The notes: generated by a model from the sequence alone, not told the origin. DNA of 64,000 nucleotides from GCA-2746795 sp964643965 (GCA_964643965.1 CAZXVH010000007.1:33672-97671), one strand, 5' to 3'. Shown: positions 24,660 to 32,588, numbered from the stretch's first letter. Program-made: numbers and translations.

Positions 24660-25334
24660 ATGATCGCTCAATTTGATTGGCAAGTCCGTTTTGGCGTCTC
24701 TAAAGAAGTGGAAGAACGGCCGTCCCACCTGTCTTATCAGGTTGGGGGCGTTTTGTGGGGGGGCGTAACGGCCGTTTTCCTGTTTTGGCTCATCTTCCAT
24801 TATCTGCTGGCCTTTGCCAGTTTTGCCGGGATGCCTGCTGTCTTGCGTGAACTGCTGCGGCTGTTGGAAATGGCCGGCGGCGTCACCCTGGCAGCCTTGT
24901 GGGTGGTTTGGGCGTGGCAGCGACAGCGGGCCAGGACACAAGATATACCGGCGTTTGTTCTCTCTCGGGCAGAACTGTATGAACTCAGTCCATCAGAGTT
25001 TGAGCAGTATGTGGCCCGGTTGTTTCGGCAGAAGGGGTACGCCGTGCGCTTGCGTGGTCGCAGTGGCGATAAAGGCGTCGATTTGGAGCTAAAACAGCGC
25101 AGCGGTAAACGCGCCATTGTGCAGTGCAAGCGATATCGGCGGCCCGTTGGCCCGGAAGTGGTGCGTGAACTATTTGGCACCCTCATCCATGAACGGGTGG
25201 CTCACGCCTTCCTCGTTACCACCGCCGACATCAGCCAATCTGCCCGAGAATGGGCGCTGGGCAAACCCATCACCTTGATCGATGGCGATCTATTGGTGGA
25301 GGCATCGCGCAAATTGACTTCAGGCCCGCCTTAG
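24660..25334 (+). CDS. Membrane-anchored Mrr-type restriction endonuclease-like protein
   Basis: A 224-residue protein. Two hydrophobic helices (about residues 32-58 and 72-92) are followed by a Mrr-type PD-(D/E)xK nuclease domain: LSPSEFEQYVARLFRQKGY, then GDKGVDLELKQRSGKRAIVQCKRY with the metal-binding Asp and the Q-x-K signature, then VVRELFGTLIHERVAHAFLVTT. Such proteins cut DNA, often modified DNA; membrane-anchored forms are known among defence and stress genes. The cytosolic nuclease would sit against the inner face of the membrane. It stands alone after the tRNA pair, in an accessory stretch. No partner methylase is present. Confidence 0.8.
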   Translation: MIAQFDWQVRFGVSKEVEERPSHLSYQVGGVLWGGVTAVFLFWLIFHYLLAFASFAGMPAVLRELLRLLEMAGGVTLAALWVVWAWQRQRARTQDIPAFVLSRAELYELSPSEFEQYVARLFRQKGYAVRLRGRSGDKGVDLELKQRSGKRAIVQCKRYRRPVGPEVVRELFGTLIHERVAHAFLVTTADISQSAREWALGKPITLIDGDLLVEASRKLTSGPP

Positions 25335-25448
25335 AAAGCTGCACCGCCGGTTCTCTATTATTGATGGGCAAAACCAGGGCAAACGGGACCGCTGGCTCAC
25401 CTGCTTCGCCCGACTAACCGATTAACGACTAACCAACTATTTGACCAA

Positions 25449-26102
25449 ATGACAACCATTCTCCTCATCCGACATGGACAAACTGAGTATAACGTGAACG
25501 GCCGTTGGCAAGGCCACCTGGATGTGCCTCTAAACGAAACAGGTAAAGCGCAGGCGCAAGCGTTGGCGCAACGGGTAGCCCACTGGCCCGTCTCCGCTCT
25601 CTACAGCAGCGATTTGCAACGGGCCACGATGACGGCCGCTCCTTTGGCAGCGGTGTGGGGCGTAAAGCCAATCTATGATGCAGCCTGGCGTGAGCGGCAT
25701 GTCGGCGTCTTTGAAGGCCGCACCCGCGAAGAACTGCAAGAGGCGTATCCCGAAGTGTGGGCAAACATGCGTAAAGGCATCCTTGATATTCCCGAGAGCG
25801 AGGATCGAGTGGCGCTGCAAAACCGCGCCGTTGCCGCTTACCAAAAGATCGTGGCGGCGCATCCAGATGAAATGGTAGCCGTCGTCAGCCATGGTGGGAC
25901 GCTCAATGCCCTGGTCTCCTCTGTACTGGGCATACCACCCGACTATTACGGCCGCCTGAATTTTCACGGCAACAGTGGCCTGACCATCATCGAGATCAAC
26001 GACCGTGGCCCACGTCTCACCATGATCAACGATATTCGCCATCTGGAAGATGGTGACTACGTGCTGCCTCCCTCAACTTTTTCACCGCCTCCTGATCTGT
26101 AA
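25449..26102 (+). CDS. Histidine phosphatase family protein (phosphoglycerate-mutase-like)
   Basis: A 217-residue cytosolic phosphatase. LIRHGQTEYNVNGRWQGHLD carries the catalytic His within the RHG motif, ERHVGVFEGRTREEL carries the proton-donor Glu region, and VVSHGGTLNALV carries the second active-site His. The family includes alpha-ribazole phosphatase, phosphoglycerate mutase and broad acid phosphatases; the sequence alone does not choose between them. The Asn-Gly-Arg of the first motif is encoded by a copy of the AACGGCCGTT palindrome. The C-terminus ends with a Pro/Ser tail of no known role. Confidence 0.85.
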   Translation: MTTILLIRHGQTEYNVNGRWQGHLDVPLNETGKAQAQALAQRVAHWPVSALYSSDLQRATMTAAPLAAVWGVKPIYDAAWRERHVGVFEGRTREELQEAYPEVWANMRKGILDIPESEDRVALQNRAVAAYQKIVAAHPDEMVAVVSHGGTLNALVSSVLGIPPDYYGRLNFHGNSGLTIIEINDRGPRLTMINDIRHLEDGDYVLPPSTFSPPPDL

Positions 26103-26107
26103 TTCCC

Positions 26108-26126
26108 CCCGCCGTTTTCGGGCGGG
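26108..26126. terminator. GC-rich hairpin after the phosphatase gene
   Basis: CCCGCC (26108-26113) pairs with GGCGGG (26121-26126) around a GTTTTCG loop six bases after the stop. No T-run follows, so it is a weak terminator at best. A similar loop occurs in the hairpin at 27034. Confidence 0.4.
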
Positions 26127-26280
26127 CATTCGCGTACGCCGATGGCGTTGCCTGCTTTGTTCCCGTGGGTTATGTAGCTGCGTTCAGACATTATCGTGAC
26201 CAGGTATTAAGAAACGGCCGTTTCCTGCCCAGATAAACTCGGAATAGCCGCCAACTCTTTTAAGAACGCTACTGGTTCAA

Positions 26281-26310
26281 TTGACATGAAACGATCTTCA
26301 CTTATATACT
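26281..26310 (+). promoter_or_regulatory. Promoter of brnT-brnA, probably giving a leaderless mRNA
   Basis: TTGACA (26281-26286), an 18-base spacer and TATACT (26305-26310). The expected start of transcription coincides with the ATG at 26317 and there is no ribosome binding site before it. Confidence 0.6.
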
Positions 26311-26316
26311 TGCTTT

Positions 26317-26583
26317 ATGAAGTTTGATTGGGATGAGAATAAACGGCAGACCAATATTCGTAAGCATGGGATTGATTTCGTAGATGCAGTGCATGTATTC
26401 TATGTGAATCACATAACTTATGAAGATGATCGCCCAATTTATGATGAGCGCCGTTTTAGCACCTACGGTTTTTGGAAAACTCATCTCCTTATTGTCACTC
26501 ACACATATGCTGATGATGATATGATTCGTATCATTTCAGCACGAAAAGCGAATAAATATGAACAAAAAAGATTCTTTTCATAA
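26317..26583 (+). CDS. brnT: BrnT-family ribonuclease toxin
   Basis: An 88-residue protein of normal BrnT length. It begins MKFDWDENKRQTNIRKHGID, the family signature (F-x-W-D-x-x-K-x-x-x-N-x-x-K-H-G-I), and ends RIISARKANKYEQKRF, the conserved R-I-I-S-A-R-x-A-x-x-x-E motif that holds the catalytic residues. BrnT is a RelE-fold ribonuclease that inhibits translation and is neutralised by BrnA. The gene overlaps brnA by 26 bp. The two genes are AT-rich and free of the AACGGCCGTT palindrome, unlike their neighbours, which suggests transfer. Confidence 0.92.
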   Translation: MKFDWDENKRQTNIRKHGIDFVDAVHVFYVNHITYEDDRPIYDERRFSTYGFWKTHLLIVTHTYADDDMIRIISARKANKYEQKRFFS

Positions 26584-26908
26584 ATCAGAAACTGACTGGG
26601 AACGTTTAGAAAACATGAGCGATGAAGACATTGATTATTCCGATATTCCCGAAATGACGGAAGAAGATTTCAAGCATATGAAACCTGCTACACAATTCTT
26701 AAAAGAACGTGGGATCAAGTTTGATCCTACTGAGCCATATACAATTACGGAACATCATGAAGATGGCACAAGTACCACCTATGAAATGCCGCCCTTAAAG
26801 AGCCGTGTTGTAGAGCTTGATGCTGATGTCCGTCAATATTTCCCTGACTCTGAATCTGTTAATCGTACCCTTCGTTCCCTCATCAAACTTATTCCTCAAG
26901 AGAGCTAG
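26558..26908 (+). CDS. brnA: BrnA-family antitoxin
   Basis: A 116-residue protein. The N-terminal part has the BrnA signature SETDWERLENMSDEDIDYSD followed by IPEMTEEDF, which wraps the toxin. The C-terminal VVELDADVRQYFPDSESVNRTLRSLI has the look of the ribbon-helix-helix DNA-binding part by which such antitoxins repress their own promoter. It is longer than most BrnA proteins because of an acidic middle stretch (PTEPYTITEHHEDGTSTTYE). It overlaps the toxin gene and would be translated from the same mRNA. Confidence 0.85.
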   Translation: MNKKDSFHKSETDWERLENMSDEDIDYSDIPEMTEEDFKHMKPATQFLKERGIKFDPTEPYTITEHHEDGTSTTYEMPPLKSRVVELDADVRQYFPDSESVNRTLRSLIKLIPQES

Positions 26909-26911
26909 AGA

Positions 26912-26958
26912 ATAGAGCAAGAGCGAGAGGATGATACGCTTTCTTGCTCTTGCTCTAT
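26912..26958. terminator. 13-bp hairpin after brnA
   Basis: ATAGAGCAAGAGC (26912-26924) pairs perfectly with 26946-26958; the loop is 21 bases. It starts three bases after the brnA stop. No T-run follows. The 355-bp gap up to the SPFH gene holds this, the terminator at 27034 and the palindrome at 27220, and no recognisable gene. Confidence 0.5.
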
Positions 26959-27033
26959 CCTGCCACCTGTTCCACCAAAACCAAAGCCAACACCTCAACC
27001 ACTCAACGCTCACCATCAAATTCTGTATAAAAA

Positions 27034-27060
27034 AAGCCCCGTCGTTTTCAGGCGGGGCTT
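27034..27060 (-). terminator. Rho-independent terminator, minus strand
   Basis: On the minus strand AAGCCCCG pairs with CGGGGCTT around an 11-base loop and is followed by seven or more T residues (plus-strand A run at 27027-27035). It lies downstream of the SPFH gene. Confidence 0.7.
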
Positions 27061-27219
27061 GGGTATGTACTTGGCGGGCAGCAAAAGAGGCCAGACTATG
27101 GTGTGGTATCTTGCTTGCTCTTCTTGCTTTTGCGGATGTTGTTGGCGTTGATATGTTTCGTTATGTTTACGACTATACCGGGGTGGTTGGTTGACGTCAA
27201 CGGCCGTTATCATTGTGGA

Positions 27220-27251
27220 GTTTGGTGGGAAACGGCCGTTTCCCACCAAAC
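27220..27251. repeat. 32-bp perfect palindrome centred on AACGGCCGTT
   Basis: GTTTGGTGGGA followed by AACGGCCGTT followed by TCCCACCAAAC, perfectly self-complementary, 13 bases beyond the SPFH stop. A second AACGGCCGTT lies 32 bases away at 27199. Confidence 0.9.
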
Positions 27252-27263
27252 TGTTCTCAGGTT

Positions 27264-28307
27264 TTACCCGGCTAAAAATTCATCCAGATTGGTTTTGCTA
27301 ATGCGATAAGCGCTGCCGATCTTGCGGGCTTTGAGATCACCCGCTTCAATCGCTGCCATCACATCTTCTACAGAGACTTGTAGAATTTGCGCTACCTGCT
27401 CCGGATTCATGACATCTGAAACGCCGCCAGCGGCCGGCGCCGGTTGGGCTTGTGGCGCTTGCTGCTGCTGTTGCGCCTGCTGGTTTTGCAGGTTTTGCAT
27501 GGCCGCCATGCCCATCGCGCCCATACCAATTTCCCCCATGCTGCCGCCAGCCGGATTAGCGGCCGCCGTCACAAAAGCGTCCGCCTGCTGCTTTTGCGTA
27601 TAGCTGGTGCCGTACCCCATATTGGTGACAACTTCCAACGACTTGGGATGCAAAGCCAGGCGAATGTTAAAATCGACCAGCGTCATACCAATGGCGTCAA
27701 ACTCTTCTTGCAGCAACCCAATGAGCAGTTCGTTTATTTCTTTGGAGAAAGATTGAAGCTGCGCCGGCCCCAGGTTTTTGGCAATCGCCAATTCGCTGAG
27801 TTTATCTTGCATCATCACGCCCAGCATCGGATCCAGGCGGGCTTTCATCTCTTGGGTGCGCACACTTTCGCGGAAGGCATCCAGAGCATTGAGGAAGCGC
27901 CACGGATCTTTGGTTTTGGTGACATAAGTGCCATTACCCACAATGGCGCTGGCGCCGGGCATCCGCTGTGGATGTTCCACAATGATAGGACTGGACGTGC
28001 CCCATTTAAGGGTCATGTCTGTGGTTTTGACAAAGTAAACATCGGCGGTGAACACATTTTTGCCGCCAAACAAGCCTCGTTCCAACAGGTCTGTCAGTAC
28101 GGGGATGTTTTCAGTGGTCAGGGTATAGCGTCCGGGGGTGAATGTACCCATCGGCTCGCCGCCGCGCACAAAGACGCAGGTTTCGCCGGGGTTGACGATA
28201 AGCTGAGAACCGAGCTTGATGTCACCCAGGCCGCCGCGTGGGAACTTTTGAACAATTTCATCTCTGAGCCAAGTGTCTATGGCAACGCGATCAAATACTT
28301 GTGGCAT
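27264..28307 (-). CDS. SPFH (band 7) protein with C-terminal excisionase-type helix-turn-helix
   Basis: A 347-residue protein. Residues about 25-235 form an SPFH domain of the YdjI/virion-core-like kind: GSQLIVNPGETCVFVRGGEP, GRYTLTTENIPVLT, a DMTLKWGTSSPI segment and the C-terminal helix region with FDAIGMTLVDFNI. A Gln-rich linker (QNLQNQQAQQQQQAPQAQ) leads to a MerR/excisionase-like helix-turn-helix at about 297-347: VMNPEQVAQILQVSVEDVMAAIE then ARKIGSAYRISKTNLDEFL. Other members of this SPFH group usually end in a zinc ribbon. The 28445 gene upstream is probably its partner. No membrane helix is seen. Role unknown; membrane stress response is a guess. Confidence 0.75.
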   Translation of the reverse strand: MPQVFDRVAIDTWLRDEIVQKFPRGGLGDIKLGSQLIVNPGETCVFVRGGEPMGTFTPGRYTLTTENIPVLTDLLERGLFGGKNVFTADVYFVKTTDMTLKWGTSSPIIVEHPQRMPGASAIVGNGTYVTKTKDPWRFLNALDAFRESVRTQEMKARLDPMLGVMMQDKLSELAIAKNLGPAQLQSFSKEINELLIGLLQEEFDAIGMTLVDFNIRLALHPKSLEVVTNMGYGTSYTQKQQADAFVTAAANPAGGSMGEIGMGAMGMAAMQNLQNQQAQQQQQAPQAQPAPAAGGVSDVMNPEQVAQILQVSVEDVMAAIEAGDLKARKIGSAYRISKTNLDEFLAG

Positions 28308-28396
28308 GAGTTTTCTCCTTATTTTTTGATTAGAAAGCTAAACTGAAATTCTTCGGCTGCGGCGTGGTCTTGAGACCGGCCTGAGCGTCAGACTGT

Positions 28397-28433
28397 TTAG
28401 ATTGAACCGATCTTCAAGATCGGTTCAATCTAA
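28397..28433. repeat. 37-bp palindrome, AGATTGAACCGATCTT family
   Basis: Two 18-base arms (28397-28414, 28416-28433) around a single base, perfectly complementary. It lies between two minus-strand genes and may stop or attenuate transcription. Half-units recur at 20203 and 38503. Confidence 0.8.
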
Positions 28434-28444
28434 GACCTGGAAAT

Positions 28445-28987
28445 TTATGCGGAAATCCCTTTGATGACCTCATCACGGGAAGCAAAGTCTTGGTTGGCTT
28501 GTTGTAAAACGGTGGTCAAACGGCGGATGGCGCTGTTCAGGTCGCCGTCACCTTGCATAGCTTTTTCGGCGGCGGCAATGCTGGCGTCAATTTCATCGGC
28601 ATGATTGTAGATACTGGCGTCAAAGGCATAGATGCGTGCCAGGTCTTCTTCTTTGACTTTGTTGGCGTCAAAGAAGCCAGCATAGCCTACCGGCGCGTCC
28701 TTGATTTTGCCGATGAGGCCCATCAGGAGATTGTCGGCGCGGCCAAGTGGTTCTGCATAATCCATGGCTCGAACAATATCTCTGCCTAGTTCCTGGTGGA
28801 CGTTGGTGAGTTGTAAGCGAGATTGTTCCAGTCGGGCGGCCAGGGTTTCGCGTAAGATCTGGTCGGCTTTACGACGCTGCCCTTTTTCCATGTAGCCACC
28901 TAAGCCGGGAATTTTTTGCATTAACTTTTGCAAACCGTTGTTTTCCCCGGTGATTTGATCATAAAGATCAGAAACGTTTTCTTTCAT
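28445..28987 (-). CDS. Helical protein of unknown function, likely partner of the SPFH protein
   Basis: A 180-residue soluble, largely helical protein. It contains LQKLMQKIPGLGGYMEKGQRRKADQ near the start (a gap-free helical region with an LGGY turn), then ETLAARLEQSRLQLTNVHQEL, and ends in helices. No enzyme motif is visible. The ATG at 28987 lies six bases after AAGGAG, which overlaps the ATG at 28993, so the later start is preferred. It precedes the SPFH gene in the same direction, 137 bp away, with a palindrome between. I do not recognise the family, though proteins of this look often neighbour YdjI-type SPFH genes. Confidence 0.65.
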   Translation of the reverse strand: MKENVSDLYDQITGENNGLQKLMQKIPGLGGYMEKGQRRKADQILRETLAARLEQSRLQLTNVHQELGRDIVRAMDYAEPLGRADNLLMGLIGKIKDAPVGYAGFFDANKVKEEDLARIYAFDASIYNHADEIDASIAAAEKAMQGDGDLNSAIRRLTTVLQQANQDFASRDEVIKGISA

Positions 28988-29088
28988 CGTCATCTCCTTG
29001 CGAGTTAGTTAAGAAAGACATTGTTGTTTTTGTTAATAAAAGGATGGACTAAAACCATGTTGAGTATAACATACCTTTTGTCCTGTTT

Positions 29089-29343
29089 CTATTCTGGTCT
29101 GTTTTCGTTTGAATTGATAACGGCCGTTTCCCGTCTATCGTGCCAAATTAAATAAACACCCAGACCTAATTGAGGCAGCGCCAGCAGCAGTAAGGCAGCG
29201 ATGATGGCAATGACGCTGTTGAGAGGGGAGAGTTGGCCACTGCTGGTATAGCTCCAAATAAGCATTATCAGGACAATGCTGACGGTAACGCTGCCAGCAA
29301 CAAGGGCGACTCCTAAAATTGTGTTCAGTGGTAAATTCTTCAC
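29089..29343 (-). CDS. Small two-helix membrane protein
   Basis: An 84-residue protein with two strongly hydrophobic segments (TILGVALVAGSVTVSIVLIM and VIAIIAALLLLALPQLGLGV) and a short polar tail with both ends on the same side. No known family is recognised. It stands alone between the helical protein gene and a binding-protein gene. The composition and a copy of AACGGCCGTT in the tail region match the host genome, so it is probably a real gene. Confidence 0.55.
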   Translation of the reverse strand: MKNLPLNTILGVALVAGSVTVSIVLIMLIWSYTSSGQLSPLNSVIAIIAALLLLALPQLGLGVYLIWHDRRETAVINSNENRPE

Positions 29344-29410
29344 GGTTCTGTATCCATTGATTAGTACGAACTTCCAGAGGAAAAGTAGCAGACCGGCCTA
29401 AAACTACGCC

Positions 29411-30181
29411 TTACGGCCCTAACCATTGGTTGAGAATGGCGTCTACCTCACCTTCTGCTTGCAGGTGGGTCAGGTTATCGTTGAGATGGGTGAGCAGTTC
29501 TTTGTCTTCGGCCCGTACCACGAGGGCAAATGGTTCCACTGTGACGGGGATAGGTAATCGTTTTATTAAATCGGCTGCCTGCGCTTTGAGAAAGAGCCGG
29601 CCGCTAATCTGGTCGATGAGAGCCGCCTCAGCTTCTTGTTGCAGAACGGCCGTTAACGCTGCATCCGGGCTGTTAAAAGGTAGTATCGTCAGGTTTGGCA
29701 GCTGCCGCGCCCATTCGGTGGCCTGCACATGCCCTTGCGCCCCTAATTCAACGGCAAGCGAACGGCCGTTCAAATCCGCCATCTCCTCAATATCAGAACC
29801 GATGGGCACGATCAAGATTTCTCCGGCGTTAAAATAAGGGTCACTGTAAGCAAAATCCTCGGTACGCTCTGGCGTCACTACCAGCGCCGAGATAAGCACA
29901 TCCACCTGTTCTGTGGCCAGGGCGTCATACAGCCCATCATAACCAAAATAGACAAACTCAACTTGCAAACCCGAAAGGTCTGCCAGACTGCGAGCCAGAT
30001 CCACGTCAATACCTGTTAGATTTTCGCCGTCAAATAGCTCAAAAGGCGGATAAGTGGGATCAAGCCCTACCCTGAGAACGCCAGTTTCTTGAATGCGTGG
30101 CCAGGTATTATTTTGACTGGTGCAGGCTGTGATTACCACCACAGTGAGCAGAAGAAGATAACGCGCCAGGCATAGCCACAT
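29411..30181 (-). CDS. Amino-acid-type solute-binding lipoprotein (family 3)
   Basis: A 256-residue exported protein. A lipoprotein signal (LLLLTVVVITACTSQ) has the lipobox Cys. The mature part follows the family 3 binding proteins: VLRVGLDPTYPPFELFDGEN, IDVDLARSLADLSGLQVEFV, DGLYDALATEQVDVLISALV and YFNAGEILIV. It would bind polar amino acids or a related ligand. No ABC permease or ATPase lies beside it, so it is an orphan or serves a distant transporter or sensor. The start at 30181 lies one base after the stop of the upstream GH-A gene (TGACATG), with AGGAAA upstream, so translation is coupled. Confidence 0.85.
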   Translation of the reverse strand: MWLCLARYLLLLTVVVITACTSQNNTWPRIQETGVLRVGLDPTYPPFELFDGENLTGIDVDLARSLADLSGLQVEFVYFGYDGLYDALATEQVDVLISALVVTPERTEDFAYSDPYFNAGEILIVPIGSDIEEMADLNGRSLAVELGAQGHVQATEWARQLPNLTILPFNSPDAALTAVLQQEAEAALIDQISGRLFLKAQAADLIKRLPIPVTVEPFALVVRAEDKELLTHLNDNLTHLQAEGEVDAILNQWLGP

Positions 30182-30182
30182 G

Positions 30183-31292
30183 TCAATTTCCTGTAAATTC
30201 TTGTAACGCATGGTAGATCGGTTTTTCCACAAACTCAGGCGTCACCAGTGTGTAGTAATCCATATAACTTTTTTGCGGCGCGGGCAGGCGAAATACCCAA
30301 ATGCCGATCATTTCCATAAAAGGCCAGTTTTCTTGCGCATAGGATACCGCATCCAGCGTGTATTGCAGCCGTTGACTGGGGCGCACTGCCTGCGTCCAGC
30401 GGGGATGATCATTCCAGCCGGTCTCGGTGAGGAAGATTTGTTTTTGGGCGTCATTATTGGCTACCATGATTTCGCGCAGCAATTCTACCCGTCTAAAATT
30501 TAATAAGTCTGGCCCCGGCTCGGCTTCCGGGGGAAAGGTGAGGCCGTAGCTGTGCGCCGCCAGGCCATCAAAATAGGGAGCGGCGCCGGCGTCATACATG
30601 CCTTGCAAGTAAGTGAGGTCATTGAGACCCCAGGGGGAGCCGGCCGGTTCCAGGGTGGGCGCTAAAGCGCCGGCCAATACTTGCATATCTGGATTGGCTT
30701 CTTTGACGGCCGGGTAGACCACTTTTAACAGGTCTACATAGTCGGCGGGGGTGGTGGGCCGATAACCCCATTCGTAGCTGAGATTGGGTTCATTGCCGAT
30801 GATGAGATAATCCACCTGGCCCTGGTAACGGCCGGCGAAGGCGGCGGCATAGGCGGCAAAATCGGGGTAGCTTTCTGCATCCAGGTAGGTAAGCGGGGTG
30901 TCGGGCGGTCTGGCCCATTCTGGCGTCAAACCGAGGCGAGCAATGACGGTTAGCCCCTGCGCCTGAGCATGGCGAATGACCATATCTGGGTGATTCCAGG
31001 CAAAGCCGCCATCCTCGCCATGATAGTAAGCCCAGGGAAAGAATTCCACAATCCAGGGAGCGCCCATTTCGCGCACAAGCTGTAAGGTGCGCTGGATTTT
31101 CCACTCTTCCACTTCATCGGTGAGCCGGGTGTGGACGCCCAAAATGGGCGAGTTGGTGCTGACGGTTTGCGGCGGGCCGGGCGTGATGAGATGCGGCGCA
31201 GGCAGGATCAGGGGTAAAATGAGCGTGAGGATGAACAGGCGCAGGCCGGTTTTATAAGCAGCGTTTTTTTGAAGTTGAAGGAGAGGAGTCAT
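30183..31292 (-). CDS. Exported clan GH-A glycoside hydrolase-like protein
   Basis: A 369-residue protein with an N-terminal signal/anchor helix (LRLFILTLILPLILPAP). The TIM-barrel has the two clan GH-A carboxylates in place: acid/base Glu in IIGNEPNLSYEWG and nucleophile Glu in QIFLTETGWNDHP. Early strands read GAPWIVEFFPWAYYH and LTVIARLGLTPEWARP, similar to cellulase/GH39- and GH5-like proteins. The polysaccharide it acts on is unknown. It is coupled to the binding lipoprotein downstream and is nine bases from the nucleotidyltransferase-like gene upstream, suggesting one operon. Confidence 0.75.
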   Translation of the reverse strand: MTPLLQLQKNAAYKTGLRLFILTLILPLILPAPHLITPGPPQTVSTNSPILGVHTRLTDEVEEWKIQRTLQLVREMGAPWIVEFFPWAYYHGEDGGFAWNHPDMVIRHAQAQGLTVIARLGLTPEWARPPDTPLTYLDAESYPDFAAYAAAFAGRYQGQVDYLIIGNEPNLSYEWGYRPTTPADYVDLLKVVYPAVKEANPDMQVLAGALAPTLEPAGSPWGLNDLTYLQGMYDAGAAPYFDGLAAHSYGLTFPPEAEPGPDLLNFRRVELLREIMVANNDAQKQIFLTETGWNDHPRWTQAVRPSQRLQYTLDAVSYAQENWPFMEMIGIWVFRLPAPQKSYMDYYTLVTPEFVEKPIYHALQEFTGN

Positions 31293-31300
31293 GCCAGAAA

Positions 31301-32500
31301 TTATTCGGCGGCAGCCAGGCGCATTTGTCGTACGTAGAAATCAGCCCACCAGTTGAAATGCTGCATAATGCCGCTGATGCGTTCCCGAGGGGGACAATCT
31401 TGTTTTGGCAGGGGCAGGGGGGGTGTAAATTTGTCTGTATCGCCGAAGCGCTGGAGCAGTTCGTGCGTCAATTGTATGTTGAGAAGCTTGTTTTGAAAGT
31501 CGTGGATGAGGGTGTGTAACTGGTTGTCTGCCTGAGTGAGCAGAGCATGGGGCAGTTCATCGAGCAGGATGTGGGCGGGTATGGTGGCGGCGTGGCGCAT
31601 GAGTTGGCGTCGTGAGGTTTGCAGGTTCGCCAGGTGATTCATGCCCCAATTGTACTGGTAGACGCCTGTTTTTAGATCAATAGGCGTGTCGTAGACCAGG
31701 CTGAGGCTTATTTGGGCGGCCGTTGTCAAAATGAGGCCCTCACATTCTGCGGTCAGGCGGTCTGTCATCTGCTCCCAGTCGGTGCGTAAAATATCTTGCG
31801 CGGACATATTTGCCAGCACCATGACGATGTTTTCTGATTTTTTGTACAGGGTTTGTAAGCCAGGCAGGAAGGGGGCAGTAACGGCCGGAATGTTTCTATT
31901 AGTGTACAGTTTACCGGCGGGCAGGCGCATGATTTGGGGATTCAGTTTTTGTTGGATGCGGGCGAATGTTTGCACGGCCGTTTCTGTTTCTGGGAGGGGG
32001 GTTTGCCACATTCTTCGGGCTAAACGGCGCAATTTAACTCGTCGCTCGGCGGCATTTTCAGGCGATAAGAGCATGGGCAGCAGTGCGCCGGAGACATTCA
32101 TGGCTTCGGTAGAGAGGCGGGCGACTGCCTCGTGGGGATCGAATGAGGGGATGGCTTGAATGGGATTTGAGCGACCGGTGAGGAAACGGCCGTTTTCCAC
32201 AATATGACGCGCCAACATCGGTACCAGCCGGGTGTAACGGTCAAACGTATCCACGGTGGCAATCAGGGGAGCGCGTCCCAATACCGCCCCATATTTTTCC
32301 CACAATGGCAAGAAAAACGGCCGTAGCTCATACAAATCCACGTCATTTGCCACCAGAAAGAGCAGGTTGATATTGGATTCACCTGGCTGGTAGAAACCCT
32401 GGGCAAAGCTGCCGAACAGATAGGCGGCCTCTAATCGAGGGCCTAACTGGCCGGAAAACTGGGTAACGGTGGCTTCTATAGCCGCTTCTGGGCTGCTCAT
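31301..32500 (-). CDS. Nucleotidyltransferase-like protein with altered catalytic site
   Basis: A 399-residue protein whose start resembles the pol-beta-type nucleotidyltransferase fold: YLFGSFAQGFYQPGESNINLLFLV, where the usual motif is GS-x-x-x-G...S-D-I-D-L-x-V. Both catalytic Asp residues of the D-x-D pair are replaced by Asn (N-I-N), so it is probably inactive or acts as a binding module. The rest is helical, with AHILLDELPHALLTQADNQL and C-terminal text of no known family. The ATG at 32500 begins the conserved part; an upstream extension to 32596 overlaps the neighbour and looks unconserved. Confidence 0.6.
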   Translation of the reverse strand: MSSPEAAIEATVTQFSGQLGPRLEAAYLFGSFAQGFYQPGESNINLLFLVANDVDLYELRPFFLPLWEKYGAVLGRAPLIATVDTFDRYTRLVPMLARHIVENGRFLTGRSNPIQAIPSFDPHEAVARLSTEAMNVSGALLPMLLSPENAAERRVKLRRLARRMWQTPLPETETAVQTFARIQQKLNPQIMRLPAGKLYTNRNIPAVTAPFLPGLQTLYKKSENIVMVLANMSAQDILRTDWEQMTDRLTAECEGLILTTAAQISLSLVYDTPIDLKTGVYQYNWGMNHLANLQTSRRQLMRHAATIPAHILLDELPHALLTQADNQLHTLIHDFQNKLLNIQLTHELLQRFGDTDKFTPPLPLPKQDCPPRERISGIMQHFNWWADFYVRQMRLAAAE

Positions 32501-32588
32501 GGGCGATATTATAGCGGGATTGCCTACTGCGCCAATTGGCATATACGAAACATTCACAAATAGCTTGCACCCCATTGGAATTGCTGTT

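Noticed and set aside
27444..28346. 300-residue plus-strand frame
   Set aside because: Antisense to the SPFH gene, with no motif of its own.
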